A stretch of DNA of 64,000 bases from Paenibacillus sp. FSL K6-3182. GTDB taxonomy: Bacteria; Bacillota; Bacilli; Paenibacillales; Paenibacillaceae. The position numbers were made by a program, and so were the translations under genes. The DNA is taken from NCBI RefSeq assembly GCF_037976325.1, contig NZ_CP150265.1, positions 3,839,501 to 3,903,500 of the forward strand, in the 5' to 3' direction. Shown in pieces: positions 36,755-45,813 of this stretch. Under the pieces are notes generated by a model that worked only from the letters and a program-made list of their open reading frames with translations, did no database searches and was not told where the DNA came from. How positions within the stretch are numbered: the stretch's first letter is position 1; each line of letters opens with the position of its first letter.

Positions 36755-37694
36755 ATTCTATATGAGTCGCACGTTTTATTTCGATATGTAGAAAATCTGT
36801 TGCTGCTGTGACAGGTGAGAAGTGTACGCCAGCCTCTTCTTCAAGCTGTACAAGATCCTCATTGCTATAGCGTCCGCTAAAATGGGTCATCACCAGCCGC
36901 TTGGCGTTTGCTTTAACAGCTGTTTCTGCCGCCTCCGCCGTCGTACAATGTCCAAACTCATGTGCTTTCTCTTCCATACCTGCAGCGAAGGTCGCTTCGT
37001 GAACGAGCAGATCAGCATCTTTCGCTAAGGTTATAGCATTATCACATGGCTTCGTATCACCAAGCACTGTGATTACTCTCCCGATATAAGTAGGGCCAGT
37101 AACATCGTCAGTGTGAATGAGCAATCCGCTCGGAGATGTAACCGACTGCCCTCTTTTTAACGCCCCGTAAAGCGGACCTGCTTCAATTCCATACTCCTTC
37201 AGCTTGTGGACGAGCAGCTTGCCGGGCTGATCTTGTTCAGTAACGCGATAGCCGAAGCAAGTCACTCGATGCTCAAGCGGCGCTACCTCAACCTTAAATC
37301 GATTATCCTCAAAAACAACACCTTCATTTCCCGTTAATTCGTGGATAATGAGCTCATAATCGAGCTGCGTAGCACTAATCGCAAAGGTTGTCTCAATATA
37401 GCTCCTAATCCCAACAGGACCAAAAAGCTGTACAGGTGTGATTCCGCCATCGAAAGAGCGGCTGCTGAGCAAGCCAGGCAGCCCATAAATGTGATCACCG
37501 TGCAGATGTGTAATAAATATGTATTCAATCTTATTCAGTTTAAGTGATGTTCTCATAAGCTGATGCTGCGTTGCCTCTCCAGCATCGAATAACAGTAAAC
37601 TGCACGTTGGCTCAGGAAGTTGAAGCGCCACGGCTGTTACATTGCGATACTTCGAAGGCCTTCCTGCGCCCGTTCCCAAAAACCACATATTCAT
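36753..37694 (-). CDS. rnz: Ribonuclease Z
   Basis: This MBL-fold endonuclease makes the tRNA 3' end. From the ATG at 37694 (MNMWFLGTGAGRPS) it has 313 residues, near the normal 307. The zinc motif HLHGDHIYGLPGLLSSRSF contains the family signature. The downstream DTKPCDNAITLAKDADLLVHEATF and the HFSGRY motif complete the site. The longer frame to 37784 would add 30 residues with no SD; the chosen ATG has a GGGGTGG SD. An ATG two codons later is an alternative. Confidence 0.92.
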   Translation of the reverse strand: MNMWFLGTGAGRPSKYRNVTAVALQLPEPTCSLLLFDAGEATQHQLMRTSLKLNKIEYIFITHLHGDHIYGLPGLLSSRSFDGGITPVQLFGPVGIRSYIETTFAISATQLDYELIIHELTGNEGVVFEDNRFKVEVAPLEHRVTCFGYRVTEQDQPGKLLVHKLKEYGIEAGPLYGALKRGQSVTSPSGLLIHTDDVTGPTYIGRVITVLGDTKPCDNAITLAKDADLLVHEATFAAGMEEKAHEFGHCTTAEAAETAVKANAKRLVMTHFSGRYSNEDLVQLEEEAGVHFSPVTAATDFLHIEIKRATHIE

Positions 37695-37748
37695 ATTATT
37701 ATCCACCCCGCTCTTAGCCCTGCGGCCTCGACTTCTGGAATTGAAACG

Positions 37749-37792
37749 AAGAGCCCTCTTAAGCTCGTCATTACGAACGCTCAAGGGCTCTT
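37749..37792 (-). terminator. Probable terminator of metH
   Basis: AAGAGCCCT (37749-37757) pairs with AGGGCTCTT (37784-37792), with a partial inner GAGC/GCTT stem. The T-tail on the minus strand is weak. It lies between the metH stop and the rnz start. Confidence 0.55.
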
Positions 37793-37804
37793 TGTTATTA
37801 TACG

Positions 37805-40800
37805 CTATAGTTTCTCAACATTAAAATATTGTGCTTCTGGATGAGCGAATACCATTGCAGATACGGATGCCTCTGGCTCCATCATGCAGCCTTCCGTCAA
37901 TTCGACACCAATATCTTGGGGTCTCATCAAATCGAACAATGGCTCCTGATCCTCAAGGTTTGGACATGCCGGGTATCCGAACGATACACGAATGCCTTGA
38001 TAACGAGCGCCATGACGCTGTTTCATTGTCATCTCCGCAGGATCTGGATAACCACAGATATCACGCATAATATGGTGGACACGCTCTGCCATTCCTTCTG
38101 CAACCTCAAGAGCTACGGACTGAAGTGCATGCGAGCGCAAATAATCGCCGTTATCCTTCCATTCATTCGCAATTTCACGAATGCCGTGTCCAGCGGTTAC
38201 AACTAGGAAACCAACATAATCCATAACGCCGCTATCCACTGATTTCAAGAAGTCAGATAAGCATAGGTACGGCTCCACCTGTTGACGAGGGAACGTAAAC
38301 CGCTTAATTTCCTGACGCGGGTCCACTGGGTTGTAAATAATTATATCATTGCCTGAAGACTGCGCAGGGAAGAAACGGTACATACCGTGGGTTTTTATAA
38401 TGCCATCGGTTGTTCCTTTTTGCAATATTTCATCAACGGTCGCTTTAAGCTGCACTGCTTTTTCATTGCCATCCTTCAATAATTGATCAACATTGCCTTT
38501 TAGTCCAAGGTGATGACCAAGCAGCATCTGCATGTTGACATAAGGTATGACATGTGGAAGCGGTACATCACGTAGAATATGCCGATCCAAATCCGGCGGC
38601 GTAAATACAGGCGCATCCGGTGAAATTTTGGAACGAACAGCCCGCGTCAATTGTGGCAAAGGTTTCTTCTCTTCTTCGTATACCCCGCCAGACGCTTTAA
38701 AAGCGGCCATTTCATCTTCAAGCCGTGATCGATGCTCAGGGTCCATCAGCTTGTTGGCGATATCAAGACCGTCCATTGCATCCTTTGCGTATAGAACAAG
38801 TCCATCATATTCTGGACCAATTCTCGTTTTCGTAAATTTCCGTGTCAGCGCCGCACCGCCAACAAGAATCGGTGCATCAATGCCGGCTGTACGCAAATCC
38901 TGTGCCGTAATAACCATTTGCTGTGCGGATTTGACTAGCAAACCAGACAAACCGATAGCATCAGCCTTCTCATTGCGATAAGCCTCAATTAATTGCTCAG
39001 GCGGCACCTTGATGCCTAGATTTATTATTTTGTAACCGTTGTTTGATAAAATAATTTCGACTAAGTTTTTTCCGATATCATGAACATCGCCTTTGACGGT
39101 AGCCAAAATAATTTTACCTTTGACGGAGGATTCATTTTTTTCCATAAATGATTCAAGGTAAGTTACCGAAGCTTTCATCACCTCAGCGCTTTGAAGCACC
39201 TCTGCAACGATGAGCTCATTGCCATTGAACAAACGGCCAACTTCCTCCATCCCGCGCATTAGCGGCCCGTTGATGACTTCCATCGCTGTATATTTCTTCA
39301 ACGCTTCATCCAGATCCGGGATAAGCCCCTCTTTTGTTCCTTCGACTACGTAGGAGCCTAAACGTTCCTCAAGCGATAGATTCGAAATCTTTTCTTTCTT
39401 CTCTACCTTCTTGTCACGGAATGCTGCAACGAACGCAGCAAGGGACTCGTCCGTCGTGTTGTAAATTAGCTCTTCAGCCAGTTGACGCTCTTCATCAGGG
39501 ATCGATGCATAACGCTCCAGCTTCTCTGTATTAACAATGGCATAATCTAGCCCTGCTTTTGTCGCATGGTACAAGTACACCGAATTGAGTACTTCCCTAC
39601 CTGCATCTGGCAAACCGAAGGAAATGTTGCTCAGACCCAAGATCGTTTTGGCACGCGGGAACTTCTCCTTGATCATCCGAATTCCTTCCAGCGTCTCAAC
39701 AGCTGAACCGATATATTGCGGATCACCTGAACCAACTGGGAACATATTGGGATCAAAAATAATATCTTCCGGATTCATCTTGTATTTCTGAGTAAGAAGA
39801 TTGTAGGAACGTTCCGCAACTTCCATCTTCGCTTCACGCGTTACCGCTTGGCCGCGTTCATCGATTAGAATCATAACAACTGCTGCTCCATAACGATGGA
39901 TTAATGGCAAAATCTTCTCAAACTTGGATTCTCCATCCTCCAAGTTAATGGAGTTAATAATCGCTTTACCTTGCGAATATTTCAGACCCAGCTCAATGAT
40001 ATGATCATAAGTAGAATCCAGCATAAGCGGTGCCTTAATTTTCTTTACCACTTGCGGCAAAAATTGATGTACCGCATACGCTTCATCAATATCGGTATCC
40101 TGCAAGTTGATGTCGATGACATGGGCGCCACCCTTCACCTGTGCACGTGCAATTTCAGAAGCCTCATCAAACTTCTCTTCCTTGAGCAGACGTTTGAACT
40201 TCCGCGAACCGGATATGTTTGTTCGTTCCCCGATCATGATCGGGCGATTTTCCGGTTCAATAAATACCGTCTCAATACCTGAAACCGCATCTGGATGCTC
40301 GCCCATCTTCGTGCGCGGAGCATACTTCGCCATGGTTTCAGCCATCACTCGTATATGGTCAGGAGTTGTTCCACAGCAGCCGCCGGCAATATTCAACCAG
40401 CCCTGTTCAGCGAATGCTGACATCTTCTTAGCCAGCGACTCTGGAGATTCGTGATAATGCCCGTTCTCATCCGGCAAGCCTGCATTTGGATAGCAGCTAA
40501 TTGCAGCGTTTGCGATTTCACTCAGTGTCCGCAGGTGATCCCGCATAAACTCAGGGCCTGTCGCACAGTTGAGTCCGATAGAGATCGGCTTCAAATGCTC
40601 TAACGAAATGTAGAAAGATTCGATGGTTTGACCAGCGAGCGTCGTTCCCATCGGCTCAATCGTACCTGAAATCATAATGGGCAGCTCTTTGCCAAGTTTG
40701 TCAAAGGCGTTGCGAATACCAATGCTGCCTGCTTTTACATTAAGCGTATCCTGTGAGGTTTCAAGCAATAATGCATCCACATCAGCTTCGATTAAAGCAA

Positions 40801-41245
40801 GCGCTTGCTCATAATAGCTCTCGACGAGCTCATCGAAAGTTACCCCTCCGGTTACGGATAAAGTTTTGGTCGTTGGACCAAGCGCGCCTGCAACGTAACG
40901 AGGCTTGTCTGGCGTGCTGTACTTATCACATGCATCACGCGCTAATTTTGCAGCTGCAAGATTAATCTCTCTCGCTTTTTCAGGAATATCATAATCATCG
41001 AGTACTACGCTTGTCGCACCAAATGTATTGGTTTCCAAAATATCTGCGCCAGCCTCAAGGTACTGCTCATGAATAGACTGTATAACGTCAGGACGTGTCA
41101 GAACGAGTATTTCATTACAACCGTCCAGCTCCGCTCCACCAAAATCATCTTCAGTTAATCCAGCTTGTTGAATCATCGTGCCCATTGCGCCGTCCAAAAT
41201 AAGTATGCGCTCCTGAAGCATTTGTTGTATGGTCGGTTTTGACAA
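37805..41245 (-). CDS. metH: Cobalamin-dependent methionine synthase
   Basis: This enzyme of about 1146 residues transfers a methyl group from 5-methyltetrahydrofolate via cobalamin to homocysteine. Its modules in order are the homocysteine domain with zinc motif GGCCGTTPDH, the pterin-binding domain with GERTNISGS, the B12 domain with the cobalt-ligand motif DVHDIGKN, and the AdoMet reactivation domain with YFNVEKL at the end. The start is TTG (41243-41245), reading (M)SKPTIQQ, after a GGAAGGGTG SD; the upstream ATG-opened extension lacks family similarity. No SAM or cobalamin riboswitch fits in the 140-bp divergent region. Confidence 0.95.
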   Translation of the reverse strand: MSKPTIQQMLQERILILDGAMGTMIQQAGLTEDDFGGAELDGCNEILVLTRPDVIQSIHEQYLEAGADILETNTFGATSVVLDDYDIPEKAREINLAAAKLARDACDKYSTPDKPRYVAGALGPTTKTLSVTGGVTFDELVESYYEQALALIEADVDALLLETSQDTLNVKAGSIGIRNAFDKLGKELPIMISGTIEPMGTTLAGQTIESFYISLEHLKPISIGLNCATGPEFMRDHLRTLSEIANAAISCYPNAGLPDENGHYHESPESLAKKMSAFAEQGWLNIAGGCCGTTPDHIRVMAETMAKYAPRTKMGEHPDAVSGIETVFIEPENRPIMIGERTNISGSRKFKRLLKEEKFDEASEIARAQVKGGAHVIDINLQDTDIDEAYAVHQFLPQVVKKIKAPLMLDSTYDHIIELGLKYSQGKAIINSINLEDGESKFEKILPLIHRYGAAVVMILIDERGQAVTREAKMEVAERSYNLLTQKYKMNPEDIIFDPNMFPVGSGDPQYIGSAVETLEGIRMIKEKFPRAKTILGLSNISFGLPDAGREVLNSVYLYHATKAGLDYAIVNTEKLERYASIPDEERQLAEELIYNTTDESLAAFVAAFRDKKVEKKEKISNLSLEERLGSYVVEGTKEGLIPDLDEALKKYTAMEVINGPLMRGMEEVGRLFNGNELIVAEVLQSAEVMKASVTYLESFMEKNESSVKGKIILATVKGDVHDIGKNLVEIILSNNGYKIINLGIKVPPEQLIEAYRNEKADAIGLSGLLVKSAQQMVITAQDLRTAGIDAPILVGGAALTRKFTKTRIGPEYDGLVLYAKDAMDGLDIANKLMDPEHRSRLEDEMAAFKASGGVYEEEKKPLPQLTRAVRSKISPDAPVFTPPDLDRHILRDVPLPHVIPYVNMQMLLGHHLGLKGNVDQLLKDGNEKAVQLKATVDEILQKGTTDGIIKTHGMYRFFPAQSSGNDIIIYNPVDPRQEIKRFTFPRQQVEPYLCLSDFLKSVDSGVMDYVGFLVVTAGHGIREIANEWKDNGDYLRSHALQSVALEVAEGMAERVHHIMRDICGYPDPAEMTMKQRHGARYQGIRVSFGYPACPNLEDQEPLFDLMRPQDIGVELTEGCMMEPEASVSAMVFAHPEAQYFNVEKL

Positions 41246-41317
41246 AATACTACACCCTTCCCAAAAATCATTAACACATAGTTTATCAGAATACCTGTGT
41301 GGTGAAAAGGTAATCCA

Positions 41318-41346
41318 TCGACAATCCATTTGATTTGTTTTATAAT
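41318..41346 (+). promoter_or_regulatory. Promoter of the acireductone dioxygenase gene
   Basis: TCGACA (41318-41323) and a perfect TATAAT (41341-41346) are separated by 17 bp, about 40 bp before the ATG of the dioxygenase gene. Confidence 0.7.
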
Positions 41347-41387
41347 CATTATATCATTTAATCTCTATAGGAAAAGAGGGAATGTTC

Positions 41388-41936
41388 ATGGCTGAAATTA
41401 GAATTCGCAATACAGAGGAACGGATTCAAGGTGAAGAGGCTGTTCGTGCATTTCTAGAACAGCAAGAGGTGCTCTATGAGCATTGGAATCCAAGCAAGCT
41501 AGCAGAAGATTTACAGCAAAAATTCGTTCTCTCCGATGAAGAGAAGCAGCAAATTTTAGCGACATATGACGAAGAAATTAAAGATTTGGCACAGCGTCGT
41601 GGATATCAAACTTGGGATATTATCGCATTGTCCGATGCTACGCCTAACTTAGACGAGCTGCTCAAAAAGTTTGAAAATGTACACACGCATACAGAAGATG
41701 AAGTTCGTGCGATTACAGCAGGACGCGGCATCTTTATTATAAAAGGTACGGATGATGTTGGTTATTTCGACGTTGAGCTTGAAGCTGGCGATGTCATTTC
41801 CGTACCGGAATACAAACCGCACTTCTTTACGCTCATGGATAACCGCCAAATCGTAGCCGTTCGTCTCTTCATTGAAACAGAGGGCTGGATCGCTCATCCG
41901 TTTGCTGACGACAAGTTCGCTGCTAATCAGGCCTAA
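41388..41936 (+). CDS. mtnD: Acireductone dioxygenase (cupin)
   Basis: This 182-residue cupin enzyme of the methionine salvage pathway cleaves 1,2-dihydroxy-3-oxo-5-methylthiopentene. The metal ligands are seen as HTHTEDE (two His and Glu, spaced as in the family) and a later His in EYKPHFF. The ATG at 41388 has an AGAGGG SD; an ATG two codons upstream is less well placed. It is divergent from metH, so two methionine-related genes share one control region. No other mtn gene is adjacent. Confidence 0.9.
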   Translation: MAEIRIRNTEERIQGEEAVRAFLEQQEVLYEHWNPSKLAEDLQQKFVLSDEEKQQILATYDEEIKDLAQRRGYQTWDIIALSDATPNLDELLKKFENVHTHTEDEVRAITAGRGIFIIKGTDDVGYFDVELEAGDVISVPEYKPHFFTLMDNRQIVAVRLFIETEGWIAHPFADDKFAANQA

Positions 41937-41956
41937 TATTAAATCAAAAATAATGC

Positions 41957-42000
41957 AAGCCCCTCTTCAGCAGCACTAGCTGTCCGCGAGGGGCTTTTTT
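41957..42000 (+). terminator. Intrinsic terminator of mtnD
   Basis: AAGCCCCTC (41957-41965) pairs with GAGGGGCTT (41988-41996) with AGC-type pairing inside, followed by six T. Confidence 0.88.
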
Positions 42001-42010
42001 GTTGCAAAGT

Positions 42011-42799
42011 TTACACTTCAAGCAAAGGAAGAAGCTCTTCCAAATGTTTAATTTCATGTGATGGGACAATCTCGTCATTGCGAACAGCGCCGTGACGGTT
42101 AATCCAAACTGATGTCATGCCAATCGTATTTGCACCAAGAATATCCGTTGTCAGCTTATCTCCAACCATGATCCCATGATCCGTCTCTACGCCAAGACGC
42201 TCAAGAGCATGTTTAAATATCGATGCTGCCGGCTTTCCTTCACCAAATTCACCCGAGATTATAATATGATCAAAGTATGGCACAAGTTCCGGTACGCCAG
42301 CAAGCTTCTCACGCTGCAAATCAGGCGAGCCGTTCGTAAGCAAAAGCAGCTTGTATTTTCCTTTGAGTGCATCTAGAACGCGGAATGTTTCTTCATATAC
42401 GATAGGACGCAAGCGGCGCTCAGCCGGGAATTGCTCAGCCAGCTTCGCACCTAGCTCCTCGTTATCAACGCCAAGTGCCTTTAAGCCTTGTGTCCAAGCT
42501 GCTTTTCGATACCCTGGAGCAAGAGACTGAAGCTTGCGGAATTCCTCCTGTTCCCCTTCAAGAAACGGTGCCCAGAGCCCTTCGAAAGGATTGATCCCGA
42601 TCATCTTGGTAAACGAGAACGTTTCATAGGATTCGTAGAGAGCTCTTGCCTCACGGCGAACGGATTCTTCTAGCTCGCTCGGATCAACCCCGCATTCTGC
42701 TGCTGCCGCTTGGCATGTAGCTTCAAAAGCTTCCTTAACGCTGCGGTCGTCCCACAGCAATGTGTCATCCAGATCAAATAATACTGCTTGTTTAGCCAT
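42011..42799 (-). CDS. HAD-superfamily phosphatase, YfnB-like
   Basis: This 262-residue HAD hydrolase (subfamily IA) has motif I DLDDTLLWDD, motif II LLTNG, a helical C1 cap and the C-terminal GEGKPAASIFKHAL plus VGDKLTTDILGA. YfnB/YjjG-type proteins are broad-specificity nucleotidases and house-cleaning phosphatases. It is transcribed toward mtnD and follows the two-TM gene by 24 bp. Confidence 0.87.
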   Translation of the reverse strand: MAKQAVLFDLDDTLLWDDRSVKEAFEATCQAAAAECGVDPSELEESVRREARALYESYETFSFTKMIGINPFEGLWAPFLEGEQEEFRKLQSLAPGYRKAAWTQGLKALGVDNEELGAKLAEQFPAERRLRPIVYEETFRVLDALKGKYKLLLLTNGSPDLQREKLAGVPELVPYFDHIIISGEFGEGKPAASIFKHALERLGVETDHGIMVGDKLTTDILGANTIGMTSVWINRHGAVRNDEIVPSHEIKHLEELLPLLEV

Positions 42800-42823
42800 C
42801 GTTGTTCGAACTCTCCTGCCTAT

Positions 42824-43330
42824 TTATTTTTGCTGAAAAGCAATTCCATTAGCATTTGCAAATAATTTCAGCTTCTCGCCAATTTCATCGGTTGGAAAAC
42901 GGTTCGTCAATTTAGAGAACACCCAGTTTCCGCCTTTTTGCATCTCCACGACCACATAACCTTTTTGCACGCTGAAGCCTTTGATTGATGCTGCTGGAAT
43001 ACGCTTGTCTCCCGTTAGGCGACGTGATTGAATGTAGTCTTTGCCGATCGTGATATATGGTCTACGGAAAAAGAACAAAGCCGCAAGCAAAATGTAGCAT
43101 CCTACCGTAATCCAAAACATCGTATCCATTTTAAATGTAGAGGAGCTGGACATCAAAATGACGTACATCCCGATAAACAAAATCAAAAGAATTGGCGCAA
43201 TAAAATTGCGGCCAACGATTTTTTCTGATTTCTCTGCATTAAAAACGATTTGACCATTTCCTTGCTTCTTGCGCTGCTTATTTACGACATCCATATTTTT
43301 GCGCACTTTGCGCTCCCAGGAACGTGACAA
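42824..43330 (-). CDS. Two-transmembrane protein of unknown function
   Basis: This 168-residue protein has a basic N-terminus (MSRSWERKVRKNMDVVNKQRKKQG), two hydrophobic helices at about residues 44-63 and 73-88, and a cytoplasmic C-terminal part. That part (RRPYITIGKDYIQSRRLTGDKRIPAASIKGFSV...) looks like a PH-like/bPH beta-rich domain. I do not recognise a named family. It lies between an aldo/keto reductase and a HAD phosphatase gene with short spacers, so it may be co-transcribed with them. Confidence 0.6.
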   Translation of the reverse strand: MSRSWERKVRKNMDVVNKQRKKQGNGQIVFNAEKSEKIVGRNFIAPILLILFIGMYVILMSSSSTFKMDTMFWITVGCYILLAALFFFRRPYITIGKDYIQSRRLTGDKRIPAASIKGFSVQKGYVVVEMQKGGNWVFSKLTNRFPTDEIGEKLKLFANANGIAFQQK

Positions 43331-43356
43331 ACAAATTCTCCTCCTAATTAAATACC

Positions 43357-44346
43357 TTATTCAAACGGTCTGCGAAACTTTTCTATAAAACGTTTAGGGT
43401 AATCTTCCGGAAGCGCACTTATTTGCTCCAAACGGTTCCAAACCTCGCTTGGCATTTCCCAGCCGATTGCGCCAATATTATCTTCAAATTGCTCCAGCTT
43501 GCTGGCGCCAAAAATCGGCGAAGTAATGCCTTCTCGCTGAATCAGCCATCTTAAAGCTACCTGTGCAGGTGATTTATCCAGCTCTTTCGCTGCTTCCAGC
43601 AATGCGTCGAGAATTTCAAAGTTTTTATCATTAGACCGCAGATTCCACGAGCTCTCGCCTACTTTGGAAGTTAGACGCCCTTCCTTTGGCTCTTCCCTTG
43701 TATAGCGTCCAGTTAGAAAACCGCCGCCAATCGGGGCCCAAGGAATAATTCCGACTTTCTCCTCTAAACAAAGCGACAGCATTTCACGATCCATCTGTCT
43801 GCTCACTAAGCTGTATTGAGGCTGAATCGATACAAAACGCACATATCTGCTAGCATCGCTATACGCTAGTGATTTCATCAGCTGCCAAGCAAAAAAATTG
43901 GAACATCCTATGTAACGAACTTTACCGGAAGTAACGAGGTCATCCAGTGTGCGCAGCGTTTCCTCTATCGGAGTCGTATGATCCCATACATGCACTTGAT
44001 ACAGATCGATATAATCTGTCTGAAGCCGCTTAAGACTAGCTTCTACACCGTCCATAATATGTTTGCGGGATAAGCCTACACCGTTAATATTGCTGGATGT
44101 TGTCATTCGCACTTTTGTAGCAAGAACGATGTCAGATCGTTTGTTTTTGATCGCTTTGCCGACGATTTCCTCGGAACGACCGCTCACATAAACGTCGGCC
44201 GTATCGAGAAAATTGCCTCCACGATCAACAAAACGATCGATCATCTCGATCGAATCTTCCTCACTTGTCGTATTGCCGAATGTCATGGTGCCTAAACAAA
44301 GCTCTGAAACAGCTAGTCCACTTTTGCCTAATAGTTTGAAATTCAT
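43357..44346 (-). CDS. Aldo/keto reductase
   Basis: This 329-residue NADPH-dependent oxidoreductase of the AKR superfamily resembles the YhdN/YccK group. The catalytic set is visible: Asp and Tyr in LDTADVYVSG, Lys in LATKVRM and His in YQVHVWDH. The C-terminal SPIFGASKLEQFEDN binds the cofactor's phosphate. The substrate is unknown. The start MNFKLLGKSGLAV is family-typical. Confidence 0.9.
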   Translation of the reverse strand: MNFKLLGKSGLAVSELCLGTMTFGNTTSEEDSIEMIDRFVDRGGNFLDTADVYVSGRSEEIVGKAIKNKRSDIVLATKVRMTTSSNINGVGLSRKHIMDGVEASLKRLQTDYIDLYQVHVWDHTTPIEETLRTLDDLVTSGKVRYIGCSNFFAWQLMKSLAYSDASRYVRFVSIQPQYSLVSRQMDREMLSLCLEEKVGIIPWAPIGGGFLTGRYTREEPKEGRLTSKVGESSWNLRSNDKNFEILDALLEAAKELDKSPAQVALRWLIQREGITSPIFGASKLEQFEDNIGAIGWEMPSEVWNRLEQISALPEDYPKRFIEKFRRPFE

Positions 44347-44391
44347 CTAATCACCCCATCTTGGATATTAAATGATTACACAGTACATTCA

Positions 44392-44583
44392 TTAGTGCTT
44401 AACATTATCTTTGTCATCAACGATTTCGATCTTATCAAGTTGTTGACGGAAATTGCTTTTGAAAACAGTCAAGTACTGCTTGCGAAGCTCTTCTCTCTCA
44501 ACCGTTTCCTCATCGGATAAACCTTCCGATTTATTTTTACGAGCCAGCTCGTTAATACGTTCTATAATTTTATCGAATTCCAT
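44392..44583 (-). CDS. ynzC: DUF896 protein (YnzC-like)
   Basis: This small helical protein of 63 residues starts at ATG 44583 (MEFDKIIERINELARKNKSEGLSDEE). It is the DUF896 signature seen in YnzC, whose gene lies in the SOS yneA operon of B. subtilis. An ATG seven codons upstream lies just after GAGAGG but the family begins at the chosen Met. In this window a three-gene exporter separates it from yneA. Confidence 0.85.
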   Translation of the reverse strand: MEFDKIIERINELARKNKSEGLSDEETVEREELRKQYLTVFKSNFRQQLDKIEIVDDKDNVKH

Positions 44584-44704
44584 TACTTGCTCTACTCCTC
44601 TCATGATGAAAAAAACTCTACTCTCTACTTTTACATTTCCACCAATCAGTTGTCAAGGCAACAGAGCTCATCTCGAATAAAGTAACGACAGACTGCAGCA
44701 TTCG

Positions 44705-45787
44705 TTATTGCAAAACAACTTGATCGCCTGGCTTCAATCCTTCAAGCACTTCTGTTTGTTCTGGCGTTTCGAGCCCAATCTTTATTTCTTTACGCTCATA
44801 TTGACCATTGCCTGTATCGAGCATCACGAAATGTTTATCTTTCTCGCGAATAATCGCAATGGATGGCACTGAAATTGCATTTTCTTTGCGTTCAGTTTCA
44901 ATAGCACCGCTGAGGCTAAGGCCGGCAATCAAATACTCGTTAGGCTCAAGCACGATTACGACTTCAAATTGTGCGGCTTGATTTAAATTGTTTTGATCCG
45001 TTCCTGTTTTTGCAAATTTAGAAACTTTAAGCACTTTGCCTGAAAGATTCAGCTCTTTCATCGCATTCATCTTCACCTTGACCGGCATGCCCGCTTTAAT
45101 TCGAAACACATCCTGTTCGCCAACTAAGGCGATAAATTGCAATTTGTTCAAGTCAACGACTTTGCCGACATACTCATTGACGGTCAATGCCTGTGGCCGT
45201 TTGTTAGGATTATCGAATAAAAAGATTCCCGTTGCTGGTGAACGAAAGCTGGATTCATTAAGCATTTTTTTCTTTTGCTGCAGCTCCTTGGCTTGAATGC
45301 TAGCTGTTACTTCATTAACATCCTTCGATAAACGTGCGATTTCTCTTTCAACTAGCACTTTTTTTCGTGCTTCTTCCGTCGACTCCATCGCGGCTGATTC
45401 GTCATTCAATTGATTTAGGTAATCGTTTAACTCAGCCTCAAGCTTGCCCTTTCGCAGTACTGCCTCCATTTGCAAAATATCGTTTTGCACGGCCGTCTGA
45501 TCCAGGTTAAACAGTATATCACCCTTTTTCACCTGCTGCCCATCTTCTACCGCCCACTGTTTAACCTCGGAGCCATAAGGTGCATAGATGAGAGTTTCCT
45601 GCTCATACAATGACTTTCCCTTTACTTCAACCGTATTGGCTATCGTTTCGTTCGTCACTTGGAATGTAATTGGCTGAGAATCAGAAACGAATTCTGTTTG
45701 CCTTGGAGGATTGCCTATTTTGTATAGTCCAAAACTTATCCCAATAATTATAATACCGATTATTCCCCACTTTATTTTTCTTTTCAT
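44705..45787 (-). CDS. Periplasmic-adaptor-like (HlyD/MacA) subunit of an ABC exporter
   Basis: This is a 360-residue membrane-fusion-type protein. It has an N-terminal anchor helix (about residues 6-22), a lipoyl-like half motif (YAPYGSEVKQW...DGQQVKKGDILFNLD), a predicted coiled-coil hairpin (about 105-180) and a beta-barrel domain. The C-terminal end has GLKPGDQVVLQ. It works with the downstream-named MacB-like permease and ATPase, being the last gene of their operon. Its SD is AGGAG, 26 bp after the permease stop. Confidence 0.87.
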   Translation of the reverse strand: MKRKIKWGIIGIIIIGISFGLYKIGNPPRQTEFVSDSQPITFQVTNETIANTVEVKGKSLYEQETLIYAPYGSEVKQWAVEDGQQVKKGDILFNLDQTAVQNDILQMEAVLRKGKLEAELNDYLNQLNDESAAMESTEEARKKVLVEREIARLSKDVNEVTASIQAKELQQKKKMLNESSFRSPATGIFLFDNPNKRPQALTVNEYVGKVVDLNKLQFIALVGEQDVFRIKAGMPVKVKMNAMKELNLSGKVLKVSKFAKTGTDQNNLNQAAQFEVVIVLEPNEYLIAGLSLSGAIETERKENAISVPSIAIIREKDKHFVMLDTGNGQYERKEIKIGLETPEQTEVLEGLKPGDQVVLQ

Positions 45788-45813
45788 ATGTAAGCTCCTT
45801 CTTCAACCATAAA

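Noticed and set aside
41246..41387. SAM or cobalamin riboswitch between metH and mtnD
   Set aside because: The gap is about 140 bp, contains the mtnD promoter, and shows no S-box or B12-box consensus.
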